Positions 33,715-42,578 of a stretch of DNA of 64,000 bases are shown here, piece by piece. The stretch's first letter is position 1; every line of letters begins with the position of its first letter. Location of the stretch: positions 1 to 64,000 of the forward strand of contig NZ_JBEPTL010000002.1 in the NCBI RefSeq assembly GCF_040549465.1. The letters run 5' to 3'. Below the pieces are notes generated by a model that was not told where the DNA came from, made no database searches, and was given only the letters and a program-made list of their open reading frames with translations. Made by a program: the position numbers and the translations under genes. The stretch is from Lacisediminihabitans sp040549465. GTDB taxonomy: Bacteria > Actinomycetota > Actinomycetes > Actinomycetales > Microbacteriaceae.

Positions 33715-34712
33715 CGTCGATGCCCCGCATCGATAGCTGCTCGATAGACGTCGGCGTGTTCGATGCCCGCCCGATCCCAATCGCGGGCGCTGAGATCAGG
33801 CCGGTCAGCTCGCACGGCTGCCGCGTCGAGCGCCGTGATGATCGATTCTGCGGTCAGCTCACCATCGAACAGATGCACCCAACCGCTGCCGACCTCATCA
33901 CTCAGTTTTCTGTTCACCTCGTTATCGGGTACGAGAACCGGCCGGTTCAGCGACAGCGCGGCCAGAGCACCTCCAGAGTTATGCATGAAGCGATAGGGCA
34001 GCACCACGAGCTCCGAAGAGGTCACGATCTCCACGAGTTCCGCATCACTGAGGTAAGCGAGATGGAGTTCGATCCTCCGATCTCCATCAGCCAGGGATGC
34101 GACCGACGCAGCAAGCTGTGAGGTGGAGGGATTGCCGCCGAGTCGCAGCGTCAGACCTTCTCTGCGCCCCTCTGTCTCCCGGAATGCGCTAACCAGGCCC
34201 TCGACGCCCTTGTAGCGTCGAATCAGGCCGACATAGCCTATCTGCCCATCCTGCATTTCCTGCGGCTCGTAGCGAGCGAACCAGTCTCGATAGTGACCAT
34301 GCGGAATCGTCTTGAATCGCTCCCCGTCGGGGAGTCGTGTGGTCGAGTTCAATCGGATGCGCATTGTCGTCTGTCGATCAATCACATCAAGCAGTGCGGA
34401 CTCGCGGGCTGTGAGTCCGTCGGGGCGCTCGACGTTGTGCACGGTGCGCACGATCGGTCGACGAGTGAGTCGAAGACGGATCAGAATCATGAGAGCGAGA
34501 GCCTGCCGTGTTAGGCGGCGAAGCGGGGTGCGGCCGCCGACCAAAATCTCCGGCCAATGTGAGTGATAGACGTCGTAGCGACCGAACAATGCCGTCTTCC
34601 AACTGAAGTTGAGCACTGTCACCCCCGGCGTCCTGCGCAGAGCCTCGCCCAGCATGATGAGGTAGGGATTGGTAGTCGGACGAGGGATGGGAAAAGATTG
34701 AAGGACGGTCAC
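33711..34712 (-). CDS. GT4-like glycosyltransferase
   Basis: The 333-residue GT-B protein begins VTVLQSFPIPRPTTNPYLIM, and contains YDVYHSHWPEIL and VRTVHNVERPDG in the acceptor half. IGYVGLIRRYKGVEGL and PYRFMHNSGGALAALSLNRP make up the donor half. The pattern matches GT4-like transferases of capsule and succinoglycan-type loci. GTG 34712 is chosen because longer starts would run into the CapK gene. It is the first gene of a tight pair with the GT2 gene downstream. Confidence 0.85.
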   Translation of the reverse strand: MTVLQSFPIPRPTTNPYLIMLGEALRRTPGVTVLNFSWKTALFGRYDVYHSHWPEILVGGRTPLRRLTRQALALMILIRLRLTRRPIVRTVHNVERPDGLTARESALLDVIDRQTTMRIRLNSTTRLPDGERFKTIPHGHYRDWFARYEPQEMQDGQIGYVGLIRRYKGVEGLVSAFRETEGRREGLTLRLGGNPSTSQLAASVASLADGDRRIELHLAYLSDAELVEIVTSSELVVLPYRFMHNSGGALAALSLNRPVLVPDNEVNRKLSDEVGSGWVHLFDGELTAESIITALDAAAVRADRPDLSARDWDRAGIEHADVYRAAIDAGHRR

Positions 34713-34740
34713 GGGGCCCGAACCGTATGCGGAGGAGCGG

Positions 34741-36069
34741 CTAGTTGAGGTCACTCTTGATGTACCTGATCTTTCCGCCGTCGTGGGCAATCGATTCAAC
34801 TATTTCGAGCCGCACTGGAACCTTATTCCTGACGATGTCCCGGACTTGATCGATAGCACTGTCGATGTCACGCCGAGCATCAGGATCCCCACCAGGGATA
34901 CAGCGGATGACTATCGAATAGTCGGCTTGTTGATGGATCTGGAATTGACGAACAGCGGCTGGATTCCTGCTGAACGTCTGGGAAAGTGCCTCACCGGCAA
35001 CGATCTGTCCGTCCGGCATGCGCATCGCCTCAGAGATGCGCCCGGTCACATGTTCGATCCGGGGAAGTGTGATTCCGCAGGCACATGGACCGGCGATCGG
35101 CGTCGTACGATCGCCGAGGCGATAGCGCACGAGCGGAAACACCCGGTTCGTGAGATCGGACACAACTACGTCCCCGATAACTCCCGGTGCGACCTGTCGG
35201 CCAGACCCGTCGAGCACTTCGACTTTACGCACGTCCGCGAAAGTGTGAAGACCGTTGTGTTCGGAACATTCGCCGGCCATCCAAGGGATTTCAGCGGAAC
35301 GATAGTGATCGAAGGCTGGAGCGCCGAAAGCCGACTCGATGAGCTGCCGCTGCGCAGGAGTCATCGGCGCCGCCGTCACCGCGATCGCTCGTGGCGGTCG
35401 AATCCGGATTCCCCGAGTCGCAAGCATCTGCGCGAGCTCGGAGATGCCACCGACATAGCCGATCAGCAAAGATGGGCCGATCCTGTCCCAGCGTGCGAGA
35501 AACTCGTCGACCTTCTCATCGGTCATCCGATAGGCGTCGAGTTGGAACCGCTTGGACGGCCACCACTGCAGACTGTGGGCGAGCTCGGCACGGTCGCTTC
35601 GGACCCGACGCACCAGGATCGCCACGTCGTCTGATGGGTCCACGCCCCACCAGTCGAACAGTCGCCATTCGAGCGTGCGCGTCGGGGTGCGCAGGTCGCG
35701 GAGCAATCGAAGTGGTTCGCCGGTACTCCCACCCGTCACGGAGACCTTGCTATTTCGATCGGTCGCTTCGCTCGACCGAAACTTGCCGGGATTCTCGCGC
35801 ACGTCAGCCTTTTCCACGATCGGAAGCTCGCGGAAAGCAGCAGGATCATCGAGATCCTTAAGGGTAAAACCAGCGCCGGAGTAGACCTCGCGATAGAACT
35901 CGGTGCTTTGCATCGCGAAGCGCGCATGAGCAATTGCGCGTTCGGCCTGAAGTTTTTCAGATTCATGCTGGTCAAGATGCTGATCACGTAAAAGTTGCTT
36001 GTACATGTTCTGGCTTCTTCGCAGGACTGTGGACTTTTTGGCGGCGAAGACGGCTTGTTTGAAAGTCAT
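34741..36069 (-). CDS. CapK-like AMP-ligase (phenylacetate-CoA ligase fold)
   Basis: The 442-residue protein is an adenylate-forming enzyme of the CapK/PaaK group. It carries KVSVTGGSTGEPLRLLRD (phosphate loop), DHYRSAEIPWMAGEC and YRLGDRT followed by ITGRISE-like VTGRISEAMRMPDG. CapK proteins sit in capsule loci and probably modify a sugar or polymer with an acyl or amino-acid group, but no reaction is proven. The ATG has GGAGG 8 nt upstream; an in-frame extension to 36237 is mostly low-quality sequence. It shares a 130-bp promoter region with the divergent GT2 gene. Confidence 0.85.
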   Translation of the reverse strand: MTFKQAVFAAKKSTVLRRSQNMYKQLLRDQHLDQHESEKLQAERAIAHARFAMQSTEFYREVYSGAGFTLKDLDDPAAFRELPIVEKADVRENPGKFRSSEATDRNSKVSVTGGSTGEPLRLLRDLRTPTRTLEWRLFDWWGVDPSDDVAILVRRVRSDRAELAHSLQWWPSKRFQLDAYRMTDEKVDEFLARWDRIGPSLLIGYVGGISELAQMLATRGIRIRPPRAIAVTAAPMTPAQRQLIESAFGAPAFDHYRSAEIPWMAGECSEHNGLHTFADVRKVEVLDGSGRQVAPGVIGDVVVSDLTNRVFPLVRYRLGDRTTPIAGPCACGITLPRIEHVTGRISEAMRMPDGQIVAGEALSQTFSRNPAAVRQFQIHQQADYSIVIRCIPGGDPDARRDIDSAIDQVRDIVRNKVPVRLEIVESIAHDGGKIRYIKSDLN

Positions 36070-36199
36070 GATCTGTTCCTCCCCACTCTCGTGGCACGCA
36101 CTGTTGCTCGGGCGCAGCAGACACGGGTTGGCCCATAGACTAACGGTATTCTTGGCCGAAATTGGATGTTGAAATAGTGGAGCCGCGGGGCGAAAGTTG

Positions 36200-37147
36200 A
36201 TGGGAATGCCCGACCTGTTAAGTACGGTCGCGATCATCGTGGTCAGTTACGGCTCGTCGGACCTCCTTGAGCAAAACCTTCTCCCCGTTGTGGACTCCAC
36301 ACCCGAGGCATATGTGGTTGTCATCGACAACTTCACCACTTCGGAAGAACGCGCGAAAGTACGAGCGCTGGCCGACCTTCACGGGTGGACCGCTGTGCTG
36401 TCGGACGTGAACGAGGGTTTCGGAATCGGAATGAACCGCGGGGTCGATCAGGCGCTCTCGCTCGGGGCGACGTCGTTTCTTTTACTGAATCCAGATGCGA
36501 CCATCGACAGGTCAAGTCTTGAAGAACTCGCTCAGGGCGTGGCGCGGAGTCCCCTCGAGCTTCTTTCTCCGACGGTTGTGCGTCCGGACGGGTCGGTATG
36601 GTTTGCCGGATCGGATCTGTATCTCGTTGACGGGCGAATCCGTGGTGCTCGTCGTCGCAGCCCGGAGCACGGAGATCGCTACCGACCATGGTTGAGCGGT
36701 GCGTGTCTGATGGTCAGTCGCGAACTATGGGCGCTGGTCGGCGGGTTCCGAAGCGACTACTTCCTGTATTGGGAGGATGTGGACCTCTCCTGGCGAATAC
36801 AGAAAGTGGGGGGAACCATCGCGGTGCATCCGTCGGCACAAGCAGTGCATGCGGAAGGTGGCACGCAGAAGAAGGCGTCGAGCCACGTTGGTCAAGCTAA
36901 GTCGACGACCTATTACTACTACAACATTCGCAACCGGTTAATTTTCGCGAGCCTGTATCTCGATGACGTTGACCTCCGTGCGTGGCTGCGGGTTGCATGT
37001 GCAGTGTCGTGGGAGATCCTCATGCAAGGGGGGCGCCGGCAGTTGATCCACTCGCCGAAGCCGCTGCTCGCCGCTGCTCGTGGATTTCGTCATGGACGGC
37101 GGATTGCACGCGCAGAGCTCAAGCGTCGAAGTGCGAGCGGAAGCTGA
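36200..37147 (+). CDS. Glycosyltransferase family 2 (rhamnosyltransferase-like)
   Basis: The 315-residue protein starts TVAIIVVSYGSSDLLEQNLL and carries VVVIDNFTTS, NEGFGIGMNRGV, LLLNPDATID (DxD-like) and DYFLYWEDVDLSWR, the full signature of WbbL-type rhamnosyltransferases. It should add rhamnose or a related deoxysugar to the repeat unit. TTG 36197, ATG 36200 and ATG 36206 are all in frame; 36200 is chosen arbitrarily. It reads away from the CapK gene and into the CDP-alcohol transferase gene. Confidence 0.9.
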   Translation: MGMPDLLSTVAIIVVSYGSSDLLEQNLLPVVDSTPEAYVVVIDNFTTSEERAKVRALADLHGWTAVLSDVNEGFGIGMNRGVDQALSLGATSFLLLNPDATIDRSSLEELAQGVARSPLELLSPTVVRPDGSVWFAGSDLYLVDGRIRGARRRSPEHGDRYRPWLSGACLMVSRELWALVGGFRSDYFLYWEDVDLSWRIQKVGGTIAVHPSAQAVHAEGGTQKKASSHVGQAKSTTYYYYNIRNRLIFASLYLDDVDLRAWLRVACAVSWEILMQGGRRQLIHSPKPLLAAARGFRHGRRIARAELKRRSASGS

Positions 37148-37211
37148 ACTCGGCGCGCCATATACTTACAGCCACAGTGGCGAGACCCGCCGCCCGGAGG
37201 CTGGAGCCGAT

Positions 37212-38009
37212 ATGACCGCATCTGGCGTACCCGACGCCCCTTCTGCGGCGCCCCGCGTCGAGTCGTATCGTGAGATCGTCAGCCGGCTGAAGGCTGCTCA
37301 GAAACCAGCGGCTCGATCAGCCCCGGCCTATTCGCGATTCATCAATCGTCGGTTCGGTCGATATCTGGCCGCAGGTGCGCACCGTTTGGGACTGGGCGCC
37401 AACGCTGTGACGCTCATCAGCGCAGCCTGGACCTTTCTCGCTATCGCTCTGCTGATCATTTTTCCACCGTCATGGATACTCGGCATCGTCATCGCAGTAA
37501 TGCTCCTCATCGGATACGCTTTCGACTCCGCTGACGGTCAGATCTCGCGGCTACAGGGAACGAGCAGCCCTGCAGGAGAATGGCTCGATCATATGGTCGA
37601 TGCCACAAAGGTCTCGACAATGCCACTTGCGGTGGCCGTCTCCTTCTATCGCTTTGACCTCATCGCGCGGGGATGGCTACTTGTCCCCCTCGCATTCGCC
37701 ATCGTGTCGGCAGTGTTGTTCTTCTGCATGATCCTCACTGAGCAGCTTCGTCGTGCCCACGGGACACAATCACTCGCCGCCGATGCCCCGGGGCGTCCGT
37801 CGTGGCTTCGCGCAGTACTCGTCATTCCCATGGATTATGGTGTTTTGTGCCTGTCCTTTGTTCTTCTCGGGGCACCGATCGTGTTTTTCGTTGTGTACAC
37901 GCTCCTGTTTGTCGCGACCACGATGTTCCTGTTACTTGCGCTCGGGAAATGGTTCCGCGAGTTGCAGGGCTGGGCGCGACCAGTGGGCACAGCGAGGGAT
38001 GGCGCATAA
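37212..38009 (+). CDS. CDP-alcohol phosphotransferase family protein
   Basis: The 265-residue membrane protein has about six helices. The CDP-alcohol motif DSADGQISR, then G and two aspartates (GEWLDHMVD), keeps the spacing DxxDGxxxR-x8-GxxxDxxxD; the usual Ala-Arg is Ser-Arg. It transfers a phospho-alcohol from a CDP-alcohol to a lipid or sugar hydroxyl. With the cytidylyltransferase at 28001 it may decorate the polysaccharide or make a special phospholipid. GGAG precedes the ATG. Its stop overlaps the next gene by one base (TAATG). Confidence 0.88.
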   Translation: MTASGVPDAPSAAPRVESYREIVSRLKAAQKPAARSAPAYSRFINRRFGRYLAAGAHRLGLGANAVTLISAAWTFLAIALLIIFPPSWILGIVIAVMLLIGYAFDSADGQISRLQGTSSPAGEWLDHMVDATKVSTMPLAVAVSFYRFDLIARGWLLVPLAFAIVSAVLFFCMILTEQLRRAHGTQSLAADAPGRPSWLRAVLVIPMDYGVLCLSFVLLGAPIVFFVVYTLLFVATTMFLLLALGKWFRELQGWARPVGTARDGA

Positions 38010-38656
38010 TGACTACACCAACGCCGGTAATCAATCGGAGGCGGTTGATCCTTCTCATCGCAGCCGCAGCAGTGGTGGTCATCCTCATCCTCGTTGCCGT
38101 GGTCGTCGCCCTGCAGTCGGCCTCGTCGACATCTGCAGAGAAAACCGTAAGCCCGACGCCAAGCGCGTTACCATCGAGATCCACATCATCGTCGGCCACG
38201 CCGTCACCGTCCTCGGCTGGAGGTATCTCAACGCCTGAGCCGTCAATCGATCCGAGTTACGGTGCCCCGGTCGCGGACACCGTTCCCGTGAGCGGCACGG
38301 GAGCATTCGGTGAATCTGTCACAGTCAAGATCGCATCGCTCGATTTTGTGACTGCCCAGGGAACTCAAGTGGGGGAGAAGAGCGGCGCCGCTGCGCGTAT
38401 CGATATCCAGTTCATCAACAGTGGCTCGAGTTCGATCTCTCTCGATGAAGTCGGTGTAAATGTTTACTACGGAGCGGACAAGACGCCCGCGGCGCCGGTC
38501 AGCACCAACTCAGGCAAGGCGGGGTTCTCTGGCTCTCTCGCTTCGGGAAAGTCGGCAACCGGTCGATTCCTTTTCAACGTTCCAAAGGATCAGCAGGACT
38601 CGCTGATCATCACCGTCGCGAAGGATGCGACGAGTCCAATTGTCGTCTTCCATTAG
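38009..38656 (+). CDS. Membrane-anchored protein with Ig-like C-terminal domain
   Basis: The 215-residue protein has a basic N-terminus, one transmembrane helix (residues 13-36) and a Ser/Thr/Pro linker (40-80). A beta-rich domain follows, with SVTVKIASLDFVTAQGTQVG, then ARIDIQFINSGSSSISLDEV and GRFLFNVPKDQQ. This resembles DUF4352/telokin-like extracellular domains. It should be anchored in the membrane with the domain outside. Coupled by TAATG to the CDP-alcohol transferase, it may be an accessory of that enzyme. Confidence 0.75.
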   Translation: MTTPTPVINRRRLILLIAAAAVVVILILVAVVVALQSASSTSAEKTVSPTPSALPSRSTSSSATPSPSSAGGISTPEPSIDPSYGAPVADTVPVSGTGAFGESVTVKIASLDFVTAQGTQVGEKSGAAARIDIQFINSGSSSISLDEVGVNVYYGADKTPAAPVSTNSGKAGFSGSLASGKSATGRFLFNVPKDQQDSLIITVAKDATSPIVVFH

Positions 38657-38681
38657 ACCGAGGCCGACCAGCAGCCACTGA

Positions 38682-40049
38682 TCAAACGGACTCGAGAGCG
38701 TCCGACTCCTGCTGTCGCTGCGGCTTCGTAGTCGCGGCTACCGCCGCTCGGTTGTCGCCCGTCCCGAGCCGGAAGCGGTTGAGTACAACACCGAAAACTG
38801 TGACAGCGCCCGAATCGAGCGTGTCGATGGCATCGCTTAGCTGTTTGTTCTTCACCCGGGTAGTGTCAGCGACGAGTAGAACGCCGTCGCTGATCTCGCC
38901 AAGGATCGAAGCGTCGGCGGTTTCCACAACGGGCGCGGTATCGATCAGGATCACGTCATAGCGTTTGCGGCAGCTCACGAGGAATTCGGCGAACGCGGGA
39001 GACGAAAGCGATGCGCTCGGGTTCGTGATCGAGGGGCCGGAGGTAACGACGTCGAAACCGGCTTCGTCCCAGGTCTGAATGACCTCACGCTCTTTCGCCG
39101 GAGCGATATCCCTGAGGAGACTGGCGAGACCGTTGGAGTTATCGAGGCTGGTTCTCTCCGCGATCACCGGATGGCGGAGATTCGCATCGATCACCAGCAC
39201 TTTACGGCGACGTTCAGCGAGGGCGGCGGCGAGACCGATCACGATCTCCGACACACCCTCGCCGTGAGTGGATGAAGCGACCAGAAGGGCGGGCCTGGAT
39301 CCGGCAATCGCTGAGCTCAAGGTGCCGGCGAGCTTCCGATAGCTCTCGGTTACATGCGGCGAGCTATGAACTGTGACCTTCGTGCTTTCAATGGTGCCCA
39401 AAAGAGCAGCGTCCGTGATCCGGGTGAGCTCACGCGATGAGTGGACGCGGGTGTCGAGGCGGAAGCGCAGAAACACAACGAGCACACCGAGCACCAGCCC
39501 GATAAGCAATCCGGCGAGCAAGTTTCGCCAGGTATTGGGCGCGGACGGAGCGGATGGAGCAATCGCAGGGGCAAAGATCGTCGCGCTGATCGCCTTGCGA
39601 TTGGTCGTCGTAGCCGGGGCCAGGTCCTCGACCACAGCGGAGAGTTGCGCGGCGACAGCGTTCGCTACATCGGCAGCTTTTTTCGGCGTAGCCTGCGTTG
39701 CCGAGAGCACGAGCACTGCGGTATTCGGCGGCGGGGTTGCGTCCACGGTTGTCGCGAGCGCTGCCGGCGTGGTGTCGAGTTCTTCGTCGCTGATGACCTG
39801 CCTGAGAACGAGGGGAGATGTTGCTAGCTCAGCGAAACTAAGCATCTGGCTCTGCGTATAGGTCGCGCCCTGGTTGAGATCAGTCGACGAGACGCTGAAG
39901 CCCGGCGCAAAGAAGATTTTTGCACTCGAAGTGTATGCCGGCTTGGCGAGAGCCGAGAGACCGAATCCGACGAGGCCGCCGAGCACGATGAGGACAACAA
40001 GCACCACCCATGAGCGGCGGAGGGCGTCGACATAGGAATTCGTGTTCAT
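38682..40049 (-). CDS. Wzz/BY-kinase-like protein with degenerate ATP site
   Basis: The 455-residue protein combines a Wzz chain-length domain with two helices (residues 15-35 and about 176-196) and a cytosolic BY-kinase-like ATPase domain (235-440). Walker A' VLVIDANLRHP and Walker B DVILIDTAPVV are recognisable. Walker A reads STHGEGVSEIV: the codon that should be Lys is GTG (Val). The C-terminus ends QQESDALESV without the tyrosine cluster used for autophosphorylation. It therefore probably acts in chain-length control without kinase activity. It is the last gene of the polymerase-transferase operon and lies 25 bp from the convergent gene at 38656. Confidence 0.88.
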   Translation of the reverse strand: MNTNSYVDALRRSWVVLVVLIVLGGLVGFGLSALAKPAYTSSAKIFFAPGFSVSSTDLNQGATYTQSQMLSFAELATSPLVLRQVISDEELDTTPAALATTVDATPPPNTAVLVLSATQATPKKAADVANAVAAQLSAVVEDLAPATTTNRKAISATIFAPAIAPSAPSAPNTWRNLLAGLLIGLVLGVLVVFLRFRLDTRVHSSRELTRITDAALLGTIESTKVTVHSSPHVTESYRKLAGTLSSAIAGSRPALLVASSTHGEGVSEIVIGLAAALAERRRKVLVIDANLRHPVIAERTSLDNSNGLASLLRDIAPAKEREVIQTWDEAGFDVVTSGPSITNPSASLSSPAFAEFLVSCRKRYDVILIDTAPVVETADASILGEISDGVLLVADTTRVKNKQLSDAIDTLDSGAVTVFGVVLNRFRLGTGDNRAAVAATTKPQRQQESDALESV

Positions 40050-40060
40050 ATTCGCCTAAC

Positions 40061-41419
40061 TTACAGCGTTGTGGGCACCGGATCGGCGCGTTTGTGCGGA
40101 CTGCGACGGCTGGTTCTCATGATCGTGGGTCTGAATTCGAGACCAGCGGCGATGTCGCTGGCCGTGTGCTTTCGTGCGGCGATCTGGGTTGCTACGGCCA
40201 AGCCAATGACAAACCAGACCAATATCGCGTACTGGGTGATCATCGCAGCGGTGGCGAAAGCCGGAATCTGCGCAACTACCGCAATGGTAGGGGCGCTTGC
40301 GCGCCTCGTAAGCACGAGTGCGATCGCGGCAATGAGCGCGATGAGTACAGCGATCACGATCAGCAACCCGCTGGACAGCCCGGTCAGTACGAGTTGGCTA
40401 TCGATGGACTGGAAGTCGCCGAAGTAGATCTGGCCGCCCGGCCCGCGATGTGCAATGTCGGAGACACCGATTACATTCATATCCGGAACCAGTGAAATCA
40501 GGTCTCCGCGGTAGCTCGCGCTGATAGTCGCTTCATCTCCGGCACCCGTGAAGACCACGCCCACAAGAGGCGAGAAGGACAACACCGCAACCGTCCCGAC
40601 AATGATTGCGACGACACGCATTCGCACCGACATCGCGTCGCGGAGGAAGAGGACAGAGAGCACGAGGCCCAGCAGTGCGCCGACGATTCCGATACGGCTG
40701 AAGGTCAGTGCTGTCGCGGTGAGCATCACGAGTACCATCGAGCCGCGGATCCAGAAGCGGAAACGCGAGGCGAGGGTGAGCGGTATCGCCAACGCGAGGC
40801 TAGCACCGAAGGCGATCGAGTGCCCAAAGGCACCCTCCGCGCGTTTGAAGCCACCTCGTTCCTGGATCGAGCTCCACGCGGTGAAAAGTGAGTTGTTGGA
40901 CTTCCACTCCACGAAGAAGTTAACCCCGGACAGGAATTCGACGATACCGAGTAGAGCGACGATCGTAAACACGACGGCGATCACGCCGTAAATCCACTCG
41001 ACGTCAACACGTGATGGCGCGAGTCTGCCGAGCAAATAGCCCACCAGGTAGTAGATGGCGAACGTGGCGAGGAAATCGAGGGCGATCGGGCGGTTGCCGG
41101 TTAGCAGGGCGGCCACCGAGACGACGAGCAACAGCAGGACAAGACCATCTGCGAGGTCGATCCTAAGCCGCGCGGCAGGCAGTAAGGCGGCTACCACCAG
41201 CACCGCGGTGACTGACGCGAGAGGGAGGAAGAGGCTTCCGCTGAATCCGATGCCGACACCAATCCAGACCGGTACGAAGCAGATCGTCAGCACCCAGACC
41301 GTTACTGCCAGCTTGGCGGACCGGCGAAGCACGACGTAGGCGAGGATTGCAATGAGGGCGGCGAGTAGCAAAAGAAGGGAGCGATCGATGATCGCCCCGG
41401 AGAAGTTCATGCGTGTCAT
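40061..41419 (-). CDS. O-antigen ligase/polymerase-like membrane protein
   Basis: The 452-residue protein has about 12 hydrophobic helices and a large outside loop (roughly residues 200-330). The loop includes EGAFGHSIAFGASLALAIPL and the arginine-bearing RFRFWIRGS and LTFSRIG, the pattern of Wzy/WaaL proteins. It should polymerise repeat units delivered by the flippase. The ATG lies one base after the stop of the glycosyltransferase upstream, so translation is coupled. The C-terminal 50 residues are polar and basic. Confidence 0.85.
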   Translation of the reverse strand: MTRMNFSGAIIDRSLLLLLAALIAILAYVVLRRSAKLAVTVWVLTICFVPVWIGVGIGFSGSLFLPLASVTAVLVVAALLPAARLRIDLADGLVLLLLVVSVAALLTGNRPIALDFLATFAIYYLVGYLLGRLAPSRVDVEWIYGVIAVVFTIVALLGIVEFLSGVNFFVEWKSNNSLFTAWSSIQERGGFKRAEGAFGHSIAFGASLALAIPLTLASRFRFWIRGSMVLVMLTATALTFSRIGIVGALLGLVLSVLFLRDAMSVRMRVVAIIVGTVAVLSFSPLVGVVFTGAGDEATISASYRGDLISLVPDMNVIGVSDIAHRGPGGQIYFGDFQSIDSQLVLTGLSSGLLIVIAVLIALIAAIALVLTRRASAPTIAVVAQIPAFATAAMITQYAILVWFVIGLAVATQIAARKHTASDIAAGLEFRPTIMRTSRRSPHKRADPVPTTL

Positions 41420-41420
41420 G

Positions 41421-42578
41421 TTATCGAGGTGTACGAACAATCGTCCCGATCTTGCCCGCCATCCGCTGACGATAAAGCTCTGGGCCATGTCGAAGTCGTG
41501 CGGCATGAATATCGGACCGCATTTCCCCCGACGTCGTGCCCCAGTGGTCGGCTGTCGCCTGCAGAGCATCGGCAAGGGCGTCGGCATTGCCTGGTTCGAC
41601 GGATCGCGCTGTCGTGTAGCCAGCAGTCGCCTCAAGGAGACCACTCGTCGCACTCGCGATTACCGTGCGGCCGCTCAGCACGGCCTCAACCGCAGTATCG
41701 CCAAACGGCTCGTCCGCGATCGACGGAACCACCACAACATCCCCGGCGGCCATAAGCTCCCAAACCGAGGGCTGAAAGCCGTGAAACTGCACACGGCCTT
41801 CGAGTCCGAGATCGACGATCTGCTGACGCAACTGGTCTTCATACCACTCGTAGCCAGGAAAGATCGCGCCGACGAGGTCCAGGTGGGTGTCAATTCCGCG
41901 CGCGGCAAGGATACCCACAGCAGCCACGGCTACTGCAACACCCTTGCGGGGCGAGAGCCGCCCGATGTAGGTGATGCGGAGCGGGCTGTCGAGCGACGAG
42001 CGTGCATCGATCTGTGTGGTGGGACCTGGCACCCCGTTATAGATGACCTCGGATCGGTCCGCTAAGCGAGGGAACGACTTTTCGATCACACCCACGCTGA
42101 ACTTGCTGTTCGCCACGATGGTGGTCGAAAGAAACAAGGGAAGGGCGAGCGCCGAGCGAATCAACGGCGACGCCGAGGATTCGCCCTCATGGACATGGCT
42201 GAGCACGGGAATTCGCCGCAGACGGGCGAGCACTTGCCAGAGAGGGATGGTCATGGTGTTGACGTAGACCGCGTCGGGGCGCGTGCGATTAAGAAGCCGC
42301 GATCCGCATATAACGCCGGCGATTGACGTGGCGAGGAACTTCAGCATCCCTCGGGGGCGGAGCGCACTCTTGCGGACGACGGGGGTCGGCGTCAGTCGCA
42401 CCTCAGCACCACGCTCCTTAAGGGCGGCGACGAGCGGACCTGAAACAGGGAGAGTAACGACAACTTCCCAGTCATCCTCGATCATTCCGCTTACACTCTC
42501 GAGGAACACCCGGTCAGAGCCATATAACTCCGCACCTGGGTGTGCCATCAAGACCGATCTGCGGCGGCTATCACTCAC
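41421..42578 (-). CDS. Glycosyltransferase family 4
   Basis: The 385-residue GT-B enzyme carries VLMAHPGAELYGSDRVFLES near the start, SHVHEGESS, ITYIGRLSPRKGVAVAV and the donor-site ADEPFGDTAVEAVLSGRTVI with the EPFG-E7 pattern (E then E). It adds a sugar to the lipid-linked repeat. The GTG start overlaps the stop of the giant protein gene by 4 bp (GTGA), meaning the ribosomes that finish the giant protein can directly start this enzyme. Confidence 0.9.
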   Translation of the reverse strand: MSDSRRRSVLMAHPGAELYGSDRVFLESVSGMIEDDWEVVVTLPVSGPLVAALKERGAEVRLTPTPVVRKSALRPRGMLKFLATSIAGVICGSRLLNRTRPDAVYVNTMTIPLWQVLARLRRIPVLSHVHEGESSASPLIRSALALPLFLSTTIVANSKFSVGVIEKSFPRLADRSEVIYNGVPGPTTQIDARSSLDSPLRITYIGRLSPRKGVAVAVAAVGILAARGIDTHLDLVGAIFPGYEWYEDQLRQQIVDLGLEGRVQFHGFQPSVWELMAAGDVVVVPSIADEPFGDTAVEAVLSGRTVIASATSGLLEATAGYTTARSVEPGNADALADALQATADHWGTTSGEMRSDIHAARLRHGPELYRQRMAGKIGTIVRTPR

